Shown: positions 34,761-45,100 of the stretch, piece by piece | How the letters are laid out: every line of letters begins with the position of its first letter | Numbering within the stretch: position 1 is the stretch's first letter | Assembly (NCBI GenBank): GCA_963556145.1 | Contig: OY744472.1 | Coordinates: 1,116,001 to 1,180,000, forward strand | Direction: 5' to 3' | DNA from: Hygrocybe punicea | Lineage: Eukaryota > Basidiomycota > Agaricomycetes > Agaricales > Hygrophoraceae | DNA length: 64,000 bases | Position numbers and translations under genes: made by a program | The notes under the pieces: generated by a model | Databases searched by the model: none | What the model was told of the DNA's origin: nothing | Seen by the model: the letters and a program-made list of their open reading frames with translations, nothing else

Positions 34761-34933
34761 AAACATGGATATTGTGACGTGGAAACCCTTTGTTGAGGAG
34801 ATATGCTTTGAAACATAGATTTTTTTGTTAGTGGGAAGAACATATGAAGTATTTTGAATTAAATAGTTCTATGCCAGTAACAGTACACCCCACTACAATA
34901 AAGGTATTAGTGAGAGGGGGACAGCTACAAGTG

Positions 34934-35322
34934 AATGCTAGTAAATGTACTGCAGATGGGAAAGCCGTGTCCCGATCTGTGCAACCGTACGTCCATGCAT
35001 GTTCTCATGTGAGCTGTCAAAAATGTCTTTAGCACCTAGCAAATAAGCACTGGAGTGTACATACATAGTTTGACAATGGCTGATGCCCTCTGTGGCCTGC
35101 AAGGTCCAACCGACTTCCATACCCATTGCCAAATTTTCGAATTTGGAAATGGCTATATTAGAACAAAAATAAGTGGTCAACACCTTGGTTATGGGTATGG
35201 GAATGGGGATTTCAAACCACTAGTTGATATGTGCAAAACTTGCTGAGATATGGCCATCCGATTGTAGGGCCTTGGATTAAGTTGTGACTGTGGCGTTATA
35301 CAAGGTCACGTGCAATACACAA
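34934..35322 (-). repeat. Right TIR (389 bp)
   Basis: Inverted copy of 25436-25824, followed by TA and the pogo coding sequence. Confidence 0.93.
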
Positions 35323-35324
35323 TA

Positions 35325-36116
35325 ACAAACTGATCTCTCGGAATCTCTTCCAGATACTCCTCCATATATTCATCACATCTTTCAACCCATGCCCGTGCAA
35401 AGGGACCAAAGACACCAACATCCAAGGGCTGAAGTTTGTGGGTAGTGTGTGGGGGAAGGGAAAACAGTATGATGTTATGTTCTTGGGCGAGACGGAGGAG
35501 ATTGTACCTCTCATGTGAGCCATGGCCATCATAGATAAGAAGAATAGGTTTGCCAGAGATGTTGCGTGCTTCGGCTTGGGGAATAAAATTATCTTTGAAC
35601 CAATTATAACAATGGAAGTCACTTGTCCATCCATTGTCGGAGAGTCCGATGCTAGTTAATAGTATATCTTAGAAAGGCTCACACAAAACATTTGAAACAT
35701 ATGATATCTTAGGATCAACCTCAAACCATGCCCATTCATACTGTTGTTTTCCTTCAAAAATGATTCCTGGCGAAATTGATCCTCCGTCTGCAGCAACACA
35801 TTCCACAATTGTGACAAGCTCAAGATTTGCACTCCGGAGTTTGTATTTTGGGCACTTAGTACGGGGAATAAGGTATTTTCGGGCCTGGGCTTTGCGACCG
35901 CCCCCTCATTGAACACCTTTTTCATCCATATTGTAAATATTCTCAATGGGGATATCGTGCTTCTTGATGATCAATTCCAGAAGGTCAAAATGACGAGCAA
36001 TGGTTGGCCGATTGAATGCTTGTGCCCGTTTCAGATCAAGACCTGATGGTTTGCCAAGAATGACCTCAGGATGGCGTGAAAGGAAAATGCGAACCCAGAT
36101 TTGACCTGGTCGTCAT
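35325..36116 (-). pseudogene. pogo/Tigger-type transposase, DDE part
   Basis: The minus-strand frame reads FLRRHPEVILGKPSGLDLKR, then IENIYNMDEKGVQ(stop)GGGRKAQARKYL, IVECVAADGGSISPGIIFEG, SDNGWTSDFHCYNWF, PILLIYDGHGSHERYN and LPPHTTHKLQPLDVGVFGPF: the DDE_1 fold of pogo/CENP-B-like transposases with first Asp (NMDEKG), second Asp (IYDGHGSH) and the THKLQPLD block. TGA at 35906-35908 probably replaces an Arg CGA in the Q-R-GGGRK context. Continues left into 24260-25433 and right, beyond the element at 36125, into 38812. Confidence 0.8.
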
Positions 36117-36680
36117 CCACAAAGTGATGTTGGGGAAGTTCGGTCTCAGACCGACCCAAACCCGGTTTAGACTGAACCGAAACCACCGGTTTTGGTTTTG
36201 GTTTGGGAAATTTCAGCTGAGACCGAACCGTTCAGTCTCCGGTTTGGAGCTTTGGCCGTGGGCCGAAACGGTTTCAAACTCAGTTTGAACCGCAAACCGA
36301 CAGTACTTGGCTGACTTCGAAAGTCACCCAAATTCACCAACCCCCACCAACAACACCCCTGATGTACGCCAAACAAGGACAATGGAGCACCCGAGGTCGA
36401 CAAAACGGGTGGCGGGGTACTCCCTGCCGCCCTCGTATGTTTTTTATTTATATTTATTCGAACTTAACTAACGCATTAACACATTACAGGTTGACGTACA
36501 CCACCATCACCACCATCACCACCATCACCATCACCACCACCACGATGGCAACGACAGCGACTGCCACCATGACGGCCACAACCACGACAGCAGCGATCAA
36601 CGCCGCACCGGACACGCCAACGCCTCCAATGCGTGCGCACGCAAACGAACGTGAACGGGGTGGAGAGGCAGTTATCGAGC

Positions 36681-36713
36681 AGCGGGGGGTGGTGCATCCA
36701 CCCCCGCTCCTTC
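36681..36713 (+). repeat. H2 palindrome copy
   Basis: AGCGGGGGGTGGTGCATCCA then CCCCCGCT, 4 bases before a GTACGT donor. Confidence 0.8.
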
Positions 36714-36974
36714 GTGGTACGTATTTTTATTGATTTTTTCACTGATTTTATTTGTATATCACAGAATACCATCACCACCATGCAACACTACCACCATCAC
36801 CACCACGCAACACCAACACCACCGAGGAAGGCCAACGCGGGGTCAACCCGGCCGTCGTCGTGTGTACAACGCGTATGACGCATCCGGACACCCACGCGAA
36901 GACGCTCCTATGCCACCACCACCACGCGTCCGCCGAAAACAACCAAAGCGGCTGCAACCCGGCCGTCGTCACGT

Positions 36975-38380
36975 TGTTATGTGAATGTTTGTTTCACCAA
37001 GAATTACCGGAGTTGACTTTGTTCAGGTACCTTCTTGTTGTTCGTGGGTTTTTAATATTTAAATAACCTATCAGGAAGGGGTTTGTGGGTATATGTACTA
37101 TATGAATCAATAGAATGTAATAGTGAGGTCTCTTCAATTAAGAATTGAGACTTTGAGTAGGTATGAATAGCAATTGGGTGTGTGATGTACTGAAAATACT
37201 AATATTCACTACTGGAATATAAAAATATGAACTAATGAATACTGATAACAATATTCACCAGTTGAATATGGACAGTTTTGGCTACAGGGCCTATTCAATC
37301 AAGAGTATCTCTGGGTATTATAATATCTGACTTAAATCCGAAGCTTCAAATGCACATTGGCTACTAGTTCAGGGATATCTTTAATACCTTTTGAATACTC
37401 TGTTTTGTTTAGGATGAAACCTTAACCTTAGACGTGTATCTATTTAGGATGAAACCTTAACCTTAGAAATGTATCTAGCTGACTAATGCTGACTAATGAA
37501 TTGATTGAACTGAGTGAACTGGGTGAATTCTCCTTGATGACAAGGGGAACTCAGAGAATGATAGAATGAGAGTGAACTAGACTGGATTGCAAGCACTAGC
37601 TACTACAATGAGTAACTACTAGTACTAAGAGAATGAGGGATCACACTGTGTGAACCCAACTGAGAGTGACTACTGAGTGGTGAGGGGGGAAATCCTACTG
37701 ACTACTGGAATTTGGGGGCCCTATTTATACTGTTGGAGAACAATGGGGGACTGAGAACAATGGGAAAGTGAGAACAATAGGACTGAGTCATGAGAACAAT
37801 GGATGGCATCAAAGAGGCTGTGAACAATAGGCTCTATCTCCATTTGGACTGTTTAGAACAATAGACTGCTCAGAACAATAGACCATTGTCTTTATGTAAG
37901 CAGAATATCACAATCACTCTCTGATGTATCCTATCTTATCATTATCTTATCATCCTCTTGTTCACATCTTATCTAATCATTTCCCATTATCTAGTTGAGC
38001 CGCTTTTGATCAATACAAGTAAACAAGATTTATAATCAATCCATTACTGCTAATATAGGTAAGAATGCTAGTTGGGCTTGTCTCCTTGCACGTGCAATAC
38101 AGAGAAATATATAGTAAATACTAATGAGTGGGGGATGTGCCTCTGTGCACCATACATAAACGGCTAGGTCTGGGCATTACTAGTGAAGCCATAATAAATG
38201 ATATAAAGGTAAGCATATATGCTATTTGTGTCTGTTCACTAGCATGCGTAATGTGGAAAGGCATAGAATGGGTACTAATGAGTGTAGGTGTGCATCCATA
38301 GTGTTGCACTTAAATATCTAAGTCCGTGGTCCGATGGTAAACCCATGACATTACACCCAAAAACACTTGGGGTCATGACA
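36975..38380 (-). mobile_element. Putative solo LTR (about 1.4 kb) inside nhAT-5
   Basis: Read on the minus strand it starts TGTCATGACCCCAAGTG, carries a clear TATAAATAGGG box (about 37728-37738) and ends TTCACATAACA. It separates two stretches of nhAT-5 that resemble each other (CAACGCGTATGACGC at about 36870 and 38390). The flanking 5-mers (CACGT, GCGTG) do not match, so the left end is tentative. AT-rich and non-coding, with a GGATGAAACCTTAACCTTAGA duplication near 37410-37470. Confidence 0.45.
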
Positions 38381-38557
38381 GCGTGCACAACGCGTATGAC
38401 GCGTGGGGCACCACCACCACCATCACGCGTCCATCGAAAACAGTCAACCCGCCACCGCGTGTACAACGCGTGTGACGCGTCAGGACACCCACAGAGAGGC
38501 CCGCGTGCGGCTCAATGCCGGCGCAGGGTGTGCCAGCACCCCAGCACCCCAATCCCA

Positions 38558-38609
38558 CCTTGCAAGCAGGCTGGCCACGTCAATTGACGTGCGCAGCACT
38601 GTTGCAAGG
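38558..38609 (+). repeat. H1 nested palindrome copy
   Basis: CCTTGCAA ... CACGTCAATTGACGTG ... TTGCAAGG; 52 bp, with spacers partly complementary, so the whole unit can fold. Confidence 0.85.
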
Positions 38610-38811
38610 TCAGAATGGTGCAGGGGGACTGGCCACTAGCCAAACGCGGTTCAGACCGCGTTTGGACCGAAACCGAACCGATGCAAACGGTTTGCATCGG
38701 TTTTGGTCCGGTTTTGAGATTTTGGGGTGGAAACCGGACCATTCGGTTTCTGGTTTGGGCAAAAAGGCCCCAAACCGGACCAAACCGAACTTCCCCAACA
38801 CTACCACAAAG

Positions 38812-38880
38812 CAATTCTGCCTTTTTTCGGACTGATCGTTTGCTAATGCAATGACCAGTGTCTGAGAGATGTAGGGTGTA
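38812..38880 (-). pseudogene. pogo transposase fragment
   Basis: Short minus-strand segment (SKRSVRKKAELLCG) that joins in frame to the sequence at 36116 once nhAT-5 and one CCACAAAG are removed. Cut at its upstream side by the insertion starting near 38881. Confidence 0.5.
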
Positions 38881-39069
38881 GCACAGGTGACCCACGGGTC
38901 CCTAAGCCCGACACCATACCCGTACCCACAGACACCGTACCCATCATGGGTACGGGTCTGCATTACTCACTATCGGACGCGGGTATAGCGGTTACCCGGG
39001 TCACCGTGCGGGTACCATGAACCCGAGCGCTACTGTGAGCGTGTTACTGGGCAAGCCGTGGTCCCAACA

Positions 39070-39121
39070 CCTCGCTCGGGCCAGACACACGTCAATTGAC
39101 GTGTCTGTCACCCTAGCGAGG
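39070..39121 (+). repeat. H1 nested palindrome copy
   Basis: CCTCGCT ... GACACACGTCAATTGACGTG ... AGCGAGG; 52 bp, with an exceptionally long central palindrome. Confidence 0.85.
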
Positions 39122-39221
39122 TATGGGGTGGGGACTCGGATGAGCCGTGCACCATTCCTGGTGCCCTTGGTGTTGGATACCTCGCGAACACGGCCTGACA
39201 CGTCAAGCCAAGGTCCCAACA

Positions 39222-39273
39222 CCTCGCTCAGGCCAGACACACGTCAATTGACGTGTCTGTCACCCTAGCGAGG
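39222..39273 (+). repeat. H1 nested palindrome copy
   Basis: Near-identical tandem duplicate of 39070-39121, 152 bp away. A half copy (CCTCGCGAACACGGCCTGAC) lies between them at 39180. Confidence 0.85.
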
Positions 39274-39332
39274 TATGGGGTGGGGACTCGGATGAGTCGT
39301 CCGCCGTTCCCGGTGCCCTTGGTGCTGGATAT

Positions 39333-39383
39333 TTCGCGAACAATGCCTATGCGTCAGTTGATGCGTCAGGCCATGTTCACGAG
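39333..39383 (+). repeat. H1 nested palindrome copy
   Basis: TTCGCGAA ... GCGTCAGTTGATGCG ... TTCACGAGG; 51 bp. Confidence 0.65.
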
Positions 39384-39422
39384 GTGGCTGGTGGCAAGGT
39401 CATCGTTGTCAGTGCCGGATAC

Positions 39423-39475
39423 TTCACGAATGACATCTACGCGTCAGTCAACGCATCAGTGCTCATTTGCAAAGT
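39423..39475 (+). repeat. H1 nested palindrome copy (diverged)
   Basis: TTCACGAA ... GCGTCAGTCAACGC ... TTTGCAAAG. Confidence 0.45.
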
Positions 39476-39598
39476 GATATGGCCGGTGGCGGAACGTGGG
39501 CTACACCCACGTTCCCTTTGTCGTCGTTGGGCCTTTCATGTTTGCGAGGGGATGGCTAAGTTAGTAGACGCGATGGTTTAGATATGGGGCACGTACCT

Positions 39599-39636
39599 GG
39601 GGCCGGTAGGTGGGCGCACCACCCTCCCGGCCTCGC
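39599..39636 (-). repeat. H2 palindrome copy
   Basis: Minus strand GGCCGGGAGGGTGGTGCGCC then CACCTACCGGCC and a CAG/GTACGT donor. Confidence 0.6.
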
Positions 39637-39699
39637 TCTCCATTGTTGTTCTTGCCAGTGCTGTGTGAGTGGTGATGTGGGAGTGGTTGTTTGTGGTCC

Positions 39700-39940
39700 T
39701 TGAAGGAGCTGCTGTGTTGCATGACCAGTCTTAGTGTCCTGATGTTGGCCAGAAGCTCAATTATGAATAGTACCAAGACAAATGTCTCTTTTATATTTTC
39801 TGTCGAGAAACTGTTTGATAGCAGAGAAATTAGGTTTCTGTTGTATCTGATAGAGTTTGACTCCTTCTTGGATGATCTGTTCCCTTTTAGGCTTTGAGAA
39901 ACTTTTGAAGGCAAAATACTCCGTAGAAGGCATGCCATCA
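39700..39940 (-). pseudogene. Possible pogo transposase N-terminal HTH fragment
   Basis: The minus-strand frame reads MPSTEYFAFKSFSKPKREQI, then KLYQIQQKPNFSAIKQFLDR and ICLGTIHN(stop)ASGQ, resembling the helix-turn-helix start of a pogo-type protein. TGA at 39757-39759 probably replaces CGA (Arg). It lies upstream of the other pogo pieces in the right orientation. 39941-40345 holds nothing I recognise. Confidence 0.4.
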
Positions 39941-40345
39941 TCCAGCTAGGAGGGGGGGGGCACAGAGAAGAAATTTTAATCAACAATAAATTGTGTTGAC
40001 ACGACGCGACTAAAGCACGAGACAATATTAATGACATCAACTCCACACTAGCTCTGCTGAGCCGAGATTGTCTCACTCTTGTCAAAATCTCTGTTCAGCT
40101 GCGTACAGTCATTGTCTGGTTACAAATTTTGGTATTGAGGTCACCTTGGCCATACATATCATGAATATAATTTTTTAAATAATTATTTAGGTCAATATGA
40201 GTGGTTCTGGTTCTGTTTTTCCCTTGACAGTGAGTTTTTTGACTATTGTTCATGTAATATCATCAAATCCTCAAGGATTTTTTTCAAACAAAATTTATGG
40301 GTATACAAATGGATGCTGTCAGTGTTTTTTCCGAGCATCCCAGAG

Positions 40346-40906
40346 TGTTACTTTTTACCCCGATTTAACCCCCGCTCCCGACCCCGTCTCTGACTCAGCG
40401 TCACAAGACAATGTCATAACCTGGGTCCAGAACATCATCGAAGACAATCAACGACGGTATCCCAATCCCCATGATTACCCCTATCAACCGATCACCGCCG
40501 ATACATCGTACATGCTTGTGCAAGCACTCAACAATACCGCACAGCATAATCATCGGATCAGTTGTCTGTTGACACCAGACCCACAATACAGCCGTTGGCC
40601 ACCTCGTTGGCACCCCAAAACGCGTAGACCACGAAGCCAAGCAAGACGCCGTTCATCCCGGAGCTTGTCCTCCACGCAGCCACGCATGACAAAGAAGCCG
40701 ACCCTGAAGTTGTTTACCAGTATATAATCAAGGACATTTGTAGTCAGTACCCTTAAGTTTAGTATAGCTACTCTTCCCTTGATCACCACCACGAAATCCA
40801 GACACCTCCCTTTTTCTATCTGTTTGTACTCGCTTCCTTTTACTTAAAACATCCTCGTTTGGTGTATTGTTGCCGGAGCTCGCCATAAGAACAGCGATCC
40901 GTAACA
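40346..40906 (+). repeat. Ty3 left LTR (561 bp)
   Basis: Contains the U3 portion of the accessory ORF and a TATATAA box at 40721-40727. Confidence 0.95.
40721..40727 (+). promoter_or_regulatory. TATA box of Ty3 LTR
   Basis: TATATAA; its last three bases are the stop codon of the accessory ORF in U3. Same arrangement at 47290-47296. Confidence 0.6.
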
Positions 40907-41084
40907 TAATACTAAACTTTCTCTACTCCCTCGACAATAAACCAACCAAGACATCCTGGAACCCCGACGATACCAAACCCCAGATTCAGAACAAGACGAC
41001 GAGTATCATCTCGCACCAGAAACGTCAGATTCCTCTGACGACGACTTCGACCAATACGTCGCAACACAGACCAGTGTCCGAACC

Positions 41085-42176
41085 GTGCCTTTCCCCTCGT
41101 CATCATTTTCTTCTCCAACAACTACTTCTCACCATCAAACTCAACCCCGAACCCAAACCAGAATGTCAGACACCGAAGAGACCCATGATATCCAAGACAC
41201 CACCACTGTTGCACCCGCAGCCCCGTCACCTCCGAAATCTCATATTGCTCCGCCGACTAAGTACGACGGAAACAAAGAAGGATTCAAAACATTCTTCCGC
41301 AGCGCCTTCATCTATATTCGTGCAAACAGAACTGCGTTCGACAGTGAAGAAAAACAAATCCTTTTTATCCTCTCATACTTGCAGGGAGGACTCGCCGGAA
41401 GATGGGCAGACGAGTACGTCGACATTGCCCTGCAGCACTCCCCCATCAACTTCGGATCGTTGGAAGAATTCACCAAAGAATTCAGACGGCATTTCGAGAA
41501 GCCGGATCAGAAGAAGGACGCATTGACGAAGTTGAACGACTTGCGTCAGGGAAAAATGACGGCTGACGAGTTTTGGATTGAATTTGACACTCTCCGACGC
41601 ATCGCTGGACTCGGTGAAATCTTGAATGACAGTTATCTCATTCAACTCATCGAACTTCACATGAACAAACCATTGATCGATCAAATCTATACCGGTATGA
41701 CGATCCCAACCACCGTCGATGAATGGCGCATACAGACGGTCCAGCTGGACCAACAATGGCGACGCCGCCAGGACCAGATACGGTCCATGAACCTACCCAC
41801 AAAAACACGATACAATCCAACCACACCAACCACAACAACAACTCCCCGACCGCAACAAACATCGACACCCCGCCCCCAGTCGGAATCCGTTCCAATGGAC
41901 GTAGACACCCGACGAACCCAACCGAGACAACAAATGTTTACGCGTTTGACCGATGAACAGTGACAGGAATACATGAAGAAAGGAATATGTTTCAAGTGCC
42001 AACAATCCGGACATATCTCTCGCAACTGCCCTGAACAACAAGGACGACAACAAATGCGTTCAATGCAGACAATACCTCAAACAGTGAAACAACAGGACGA
42101 TGATGGCAAAGACGCCCGAATCGCAGCATTGATGGATGAGTTGACCACGTTGAAGTTGAAACAGGAGGGTTTTTGA
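41085..42176 (+). pseudogene. gag: Ty3 gag polyprotein with internal TGA
   Basis: Acidic N-terminal sequence (SDSSDDDFDQYVATQ) is readable upstream of the first ATG at 41085; MSDTEETHD at 41163 is another start. The retrotransposon capsid domain spans about 41260-41780 (YDGNKEGFKTFFRSAFIY, LQGGLAGRWADEYV, LEEFTKEFRRHFEKPDQ). TGA at 41961-41963 interrupts the frame; the same frame continues with a CCHC zinc knuckle (CFKCQQSGHISRNC) and ends at 42174-42176. CGA to TGA is the simplest explanation of the internal stop. Gag packages the RNA. Confidence 0.88.
42167..42173 (+). promoter_or_regulatory. Candidate -1 frameshift slippery heptamer GGGTTTT
   Basis: In the gag frame it reads G GGT TTT and is followed at once by TGA. 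Slipping by -1 joins gag to the pol frame (LKKRREAQEATIARL). It fits the X XXY YYZ pattern, but a simple 1-nt indel cannot be excluded. Confidence 0.45.
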
Positions 42177-45100
42177 AGAAGCGACGTGAAGCGCAGGAGG
42201 CCACGATCGCACGGCTCGAGAATGATGTATACGTATGTAAACAATTCGACAATGTTTTCACCAAACTCAAAGTCCTCCGCAATGAACTGAAACAAACAAC
42301 GAAACCAGAGCCGAAAGAGGAAAGCAACACGTGGCAAGATACCCATGTTGCCGACAAAGAAAAGAAAACAATTCCCCAGAAGAAAAGGACAACAATCGAA
42401 TCAGAATTCAATGCGATGGAGACAATCGTTGCCATTCGTTCGACCACAATGGGGTATGCTCTTGATCTCTTAAACGATTTTGACATCTACGATCAATGGA
42501 CGGAAAAGATATCACCAGGATTGGTCTTGTCACTCAATCGACGATCCATCGCAGAAGCAGTACAATGGTTGGTACAAAACATGCCACAAGATCTTCCACA
42601 AGAACCACAAACGTCGGAATCACTACGTGTATTAACAAAAAAAGATTCCGAACTTCGAATGGCATTGCTGGTCCATGGTTATGTTTCTGTCCCTCAGGAT
42701 GGACGACAATACCCTATGACAAGCCTGATTGACTGTGGTTGTACTATTTGTGCTATCGACATCGGATACGTCAAAGCACATAACATTCCGACAAAACCAT
42801 ATTTAAACCCATTCAATTCATACATGAGCGATGGAACACAACCGAAGACAGGACAGATCACGGAATACTGCGAGTTACAAATGCGTCTCGGAGATCATCA
42901 AGAATTACTTCGTTTCGCCGTAATGACATTGGCGAAAATGGACATTTTCCTTGGTTATGATTGGCTAAAGAAGCATAATCCAGAAATTGATTGGCGCGAA
43001 AACGAAATCAAGTTTTCACGATGTCTTTCTGGTTGTGGTATGTCATCGACAATAAGATCGACTGAATTCAATACCATAGTCTGGGGACGACCTCTTTGGT
43101 TCGACCAAATGATGGAAGAGACAATGGATCCAACACATTTTCGTTCATTCATGACGAAGTCAACGGAGCTCGCGATAAAGGCACAAGAACAACAGAAAGA
43201 AAAGACATTCGAGGAGTTGGTTCCAGAGACATACCATGAATATCGTGATGTGTTTGAACCGTCCAGTTTCGATGAATTACCAGCACGAAAGCCATGGGAT
43301 CACGCAATTACCCTGAAACCGGATGCGCCAGATCATCATGATTGCAAGCTTTATCCGTTATCACCAAGTGAAAAAGAACATCTTGACAAGTTCCTTGATG
43401 AAAATCTGAAGACAGGACGGATCCGACCATCAAAATCACCATACGCTTCTCCTTTTTTCTTTGTGTCAAAGAAAGATGCAGCTGAACGATGACCAATACA
43501 AGACTATCGATGGTTGAACTCATGGACGGTCGATGACAAATATCCATTGCCATTGATCAACGACATCATCAACCAATTAGCAGAAGCAAAATACTTCACA
43601 AAACTCGATGTACGATGGGGATTCAACAATGTCCGCATCAAAGAAGGTGACGAACATAAAGCCGCCTTTTTGACACCGAAAGGCTTGTTCGAACCAACAG
43701 TTATGTTTTTCGGCCTGAAGAACTCACCACCGACATTCCAACGACTGATGAACCACGTTTTCCGATACGAGATACGTGAAGGATGGCTATTGGTGTACAT
43801 GGATGACATCCTGATCTTCTCAAAGTCGCTTGAAGAAAACCAGAGACGAACGAAACAGGTCCTGAAGATTTTCCGCGAAAACAATCTATTCTTGAAGCCG
43901 AAGAAATGTACATTCAACAAAGAAAAAGTCGATTATCTCAGGCTTATTGTCGGACATGGTCAAGTCCAAATGGATCCAATCAAGACCAACGCTATTACCG
44001 ATTGGCCAGTTCCAACAAATCAGACCGATCTTCAACGTTTCATTGGTTTTCTGAACTTTTATCGTCGTTTTGTTGAGAATTTCTCACAGATTGCAAGTCC
44101 GTTGCACAAACTTACAGGGAAAGCAAAATGGGATTGGACCGAAGAACAACAAAACGCATTCGATCGCTTAAAGACCATCATAACGACCAATCCAATTCTC
44201 ATTTTACCTGTCCCTGACAAAAAATTCACCATCGAATGTGACGCATCAGATTACACAATTGGTGCCATCCTGTCCCAAGAACAACCCGATGGTCTTTTTC
44301 GCCCTGTAGCGTATATGTTGACAACAATGACACCAGCCGAACGAAATTATCAGATCTTCGATAAAGAATTGCTCGCAATAATACGGAGTTTCGAAGAATG
44401 GCGGCAATTCCTCCTCGGCGCAAAAGAACAAATTGACGTTTTTACCGATCATCGGAATTTGGAATATTACCGTAAACCACAAGATCTTACTCGACGACAA
44501 GCTCGCTGGATCGCATTCCTACAAGATTACAATTTCCGCTTATTGTATCGCAAAGGATCACAAAACAAGAAAGCTGATCTCCTTTCACGACGCGTCGATC
44601 ATAAACCAAAAAAAATGGATAATAAAGGTATGATTGGTCTTCCCGACTTACTCTTTATTCCACCAGAACAAGCAATTCGACAAATACTCCACGTATCGTC
44701 CACAAACGATGACATCATTGCCCTACATCACGATAATCCCATCGCTGGCCATCCAGGCCGTGACAAGACAATCGAATTGATTTCAAGAACGATGACATGG
44801 CCAACCATAGGAAAAGATGTTGAACGTTACATCAATGGTTGTACTGAATGTCAACAGAATAAACCACGACGCGGAAAACAACTTGGACAACTTTTCCCAC
44901 ATGACATACCACCATATAACTGGCATACGATTTCTGTCGACATGATTGGTCCCTTACCGGAGTCACATGGCTTTGACGCCATTTTGGTCGTCGTCGACAA
45001 ACGGTTGAAACATCCCATATTCATTGCCACAAACACGACATTGACATCAGAGGGATGGGCACGGCTATTCCGTGATCATGTCTTCAAACGCTTCGGCATG

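Larger units (their letters stand above)
25436..35322. mobile_element. 9.9-kb Tc1/IS630-superfamily TIR transposon carrying a TET/JBP gene
   Basis: 389-bp terminal inverted repeats (25436-25824, 34934-35322) begin TTGTGTATTGCAC and differ at only two positions, both CpG versus CpA. Target duplication is TA (25434-25435, 35323-35324); removing the element and one TA restores the pogo reading frame around it, which fixes the boundaries. Cargo in order: DD34E transposase (minus), TET/JBP-family dioxygenase (minus), kinase-like gene (plus), unknown gene (plus). The TIR similarity indicates recent movement. At about 10 kb it is far larger than a typical 1.5-2.5 kb Tc1/mariner element. Confidence 0.88.
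36125..38803 (+). mobile_element. Non-autonomous hAT-type element nhAT-5 with cassette
   Basis: Left end TGATGTTGGGGAAGTTCGG, right end inverted TAGTGTTGGGGAAGTTCGG; perfect 8-bp duplication CCACAAAG (36117-36124, 38804-38811). Subterminal AACCGAAC repeats lie at both ends. Interior: 55-nt intron at 36435-36489 (GTATGT, CTAAC, ACAG), CAC-repeat tract, H2 (36681-36713), 48-nt intron at 36717-36764, more CAC repeats, a solo-LTR-like insert, then H1 (38558-38609). The insertion lies within the pogo transposase gene. No transposase of its own. Confidence 0.88.
38881..39700 (-). mobile_element. Non-autonomous cassette element (nhAT-6), ends uncertain
   Basis: GGGTACGGGT-type subterminal motifs at 38881-39010, then a 152-bp tandem unit (39061 and 39213, shared GTCCCAACACCTCGCTC) with H1 palindromes at 39070, 39222, 39333 and 39423, and an H2 at 39599-39636 followed on the minus strand by CAG/GTACGT. 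Read on the minus strand the order is H2 then H1 then terminus, as in the other cassette elements. No duplication was established. Confidence 0.5.

Noticed and set aside
34938..35183. 81-codon frame present identically at 25575-25820
   Set aside because: Duplicate arises because it lies in the TIRs; no start context or domain, so treated as repeat rather than gene.
36970..38385. 5-bp duplication around the putative solo LTR
   Set aside because: CACGT versus GCGTG do not match; the insertion is supported only by TG...CA ends, the TATA box and interruption of nhAT-5.
38558..39475. H1 palindromes as intrinsic terminators or CRISPR repeats
   Set aside because: No T-tract, no regular spacers, eukaryotic context; copies are dispersed within transposons.
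39561..40085. 174-codon minus-strand frame as a gene
   Set aside because: The frame mixes the H2 region of a cassette element with a region better read in another frame as a pogo HTH fragment.
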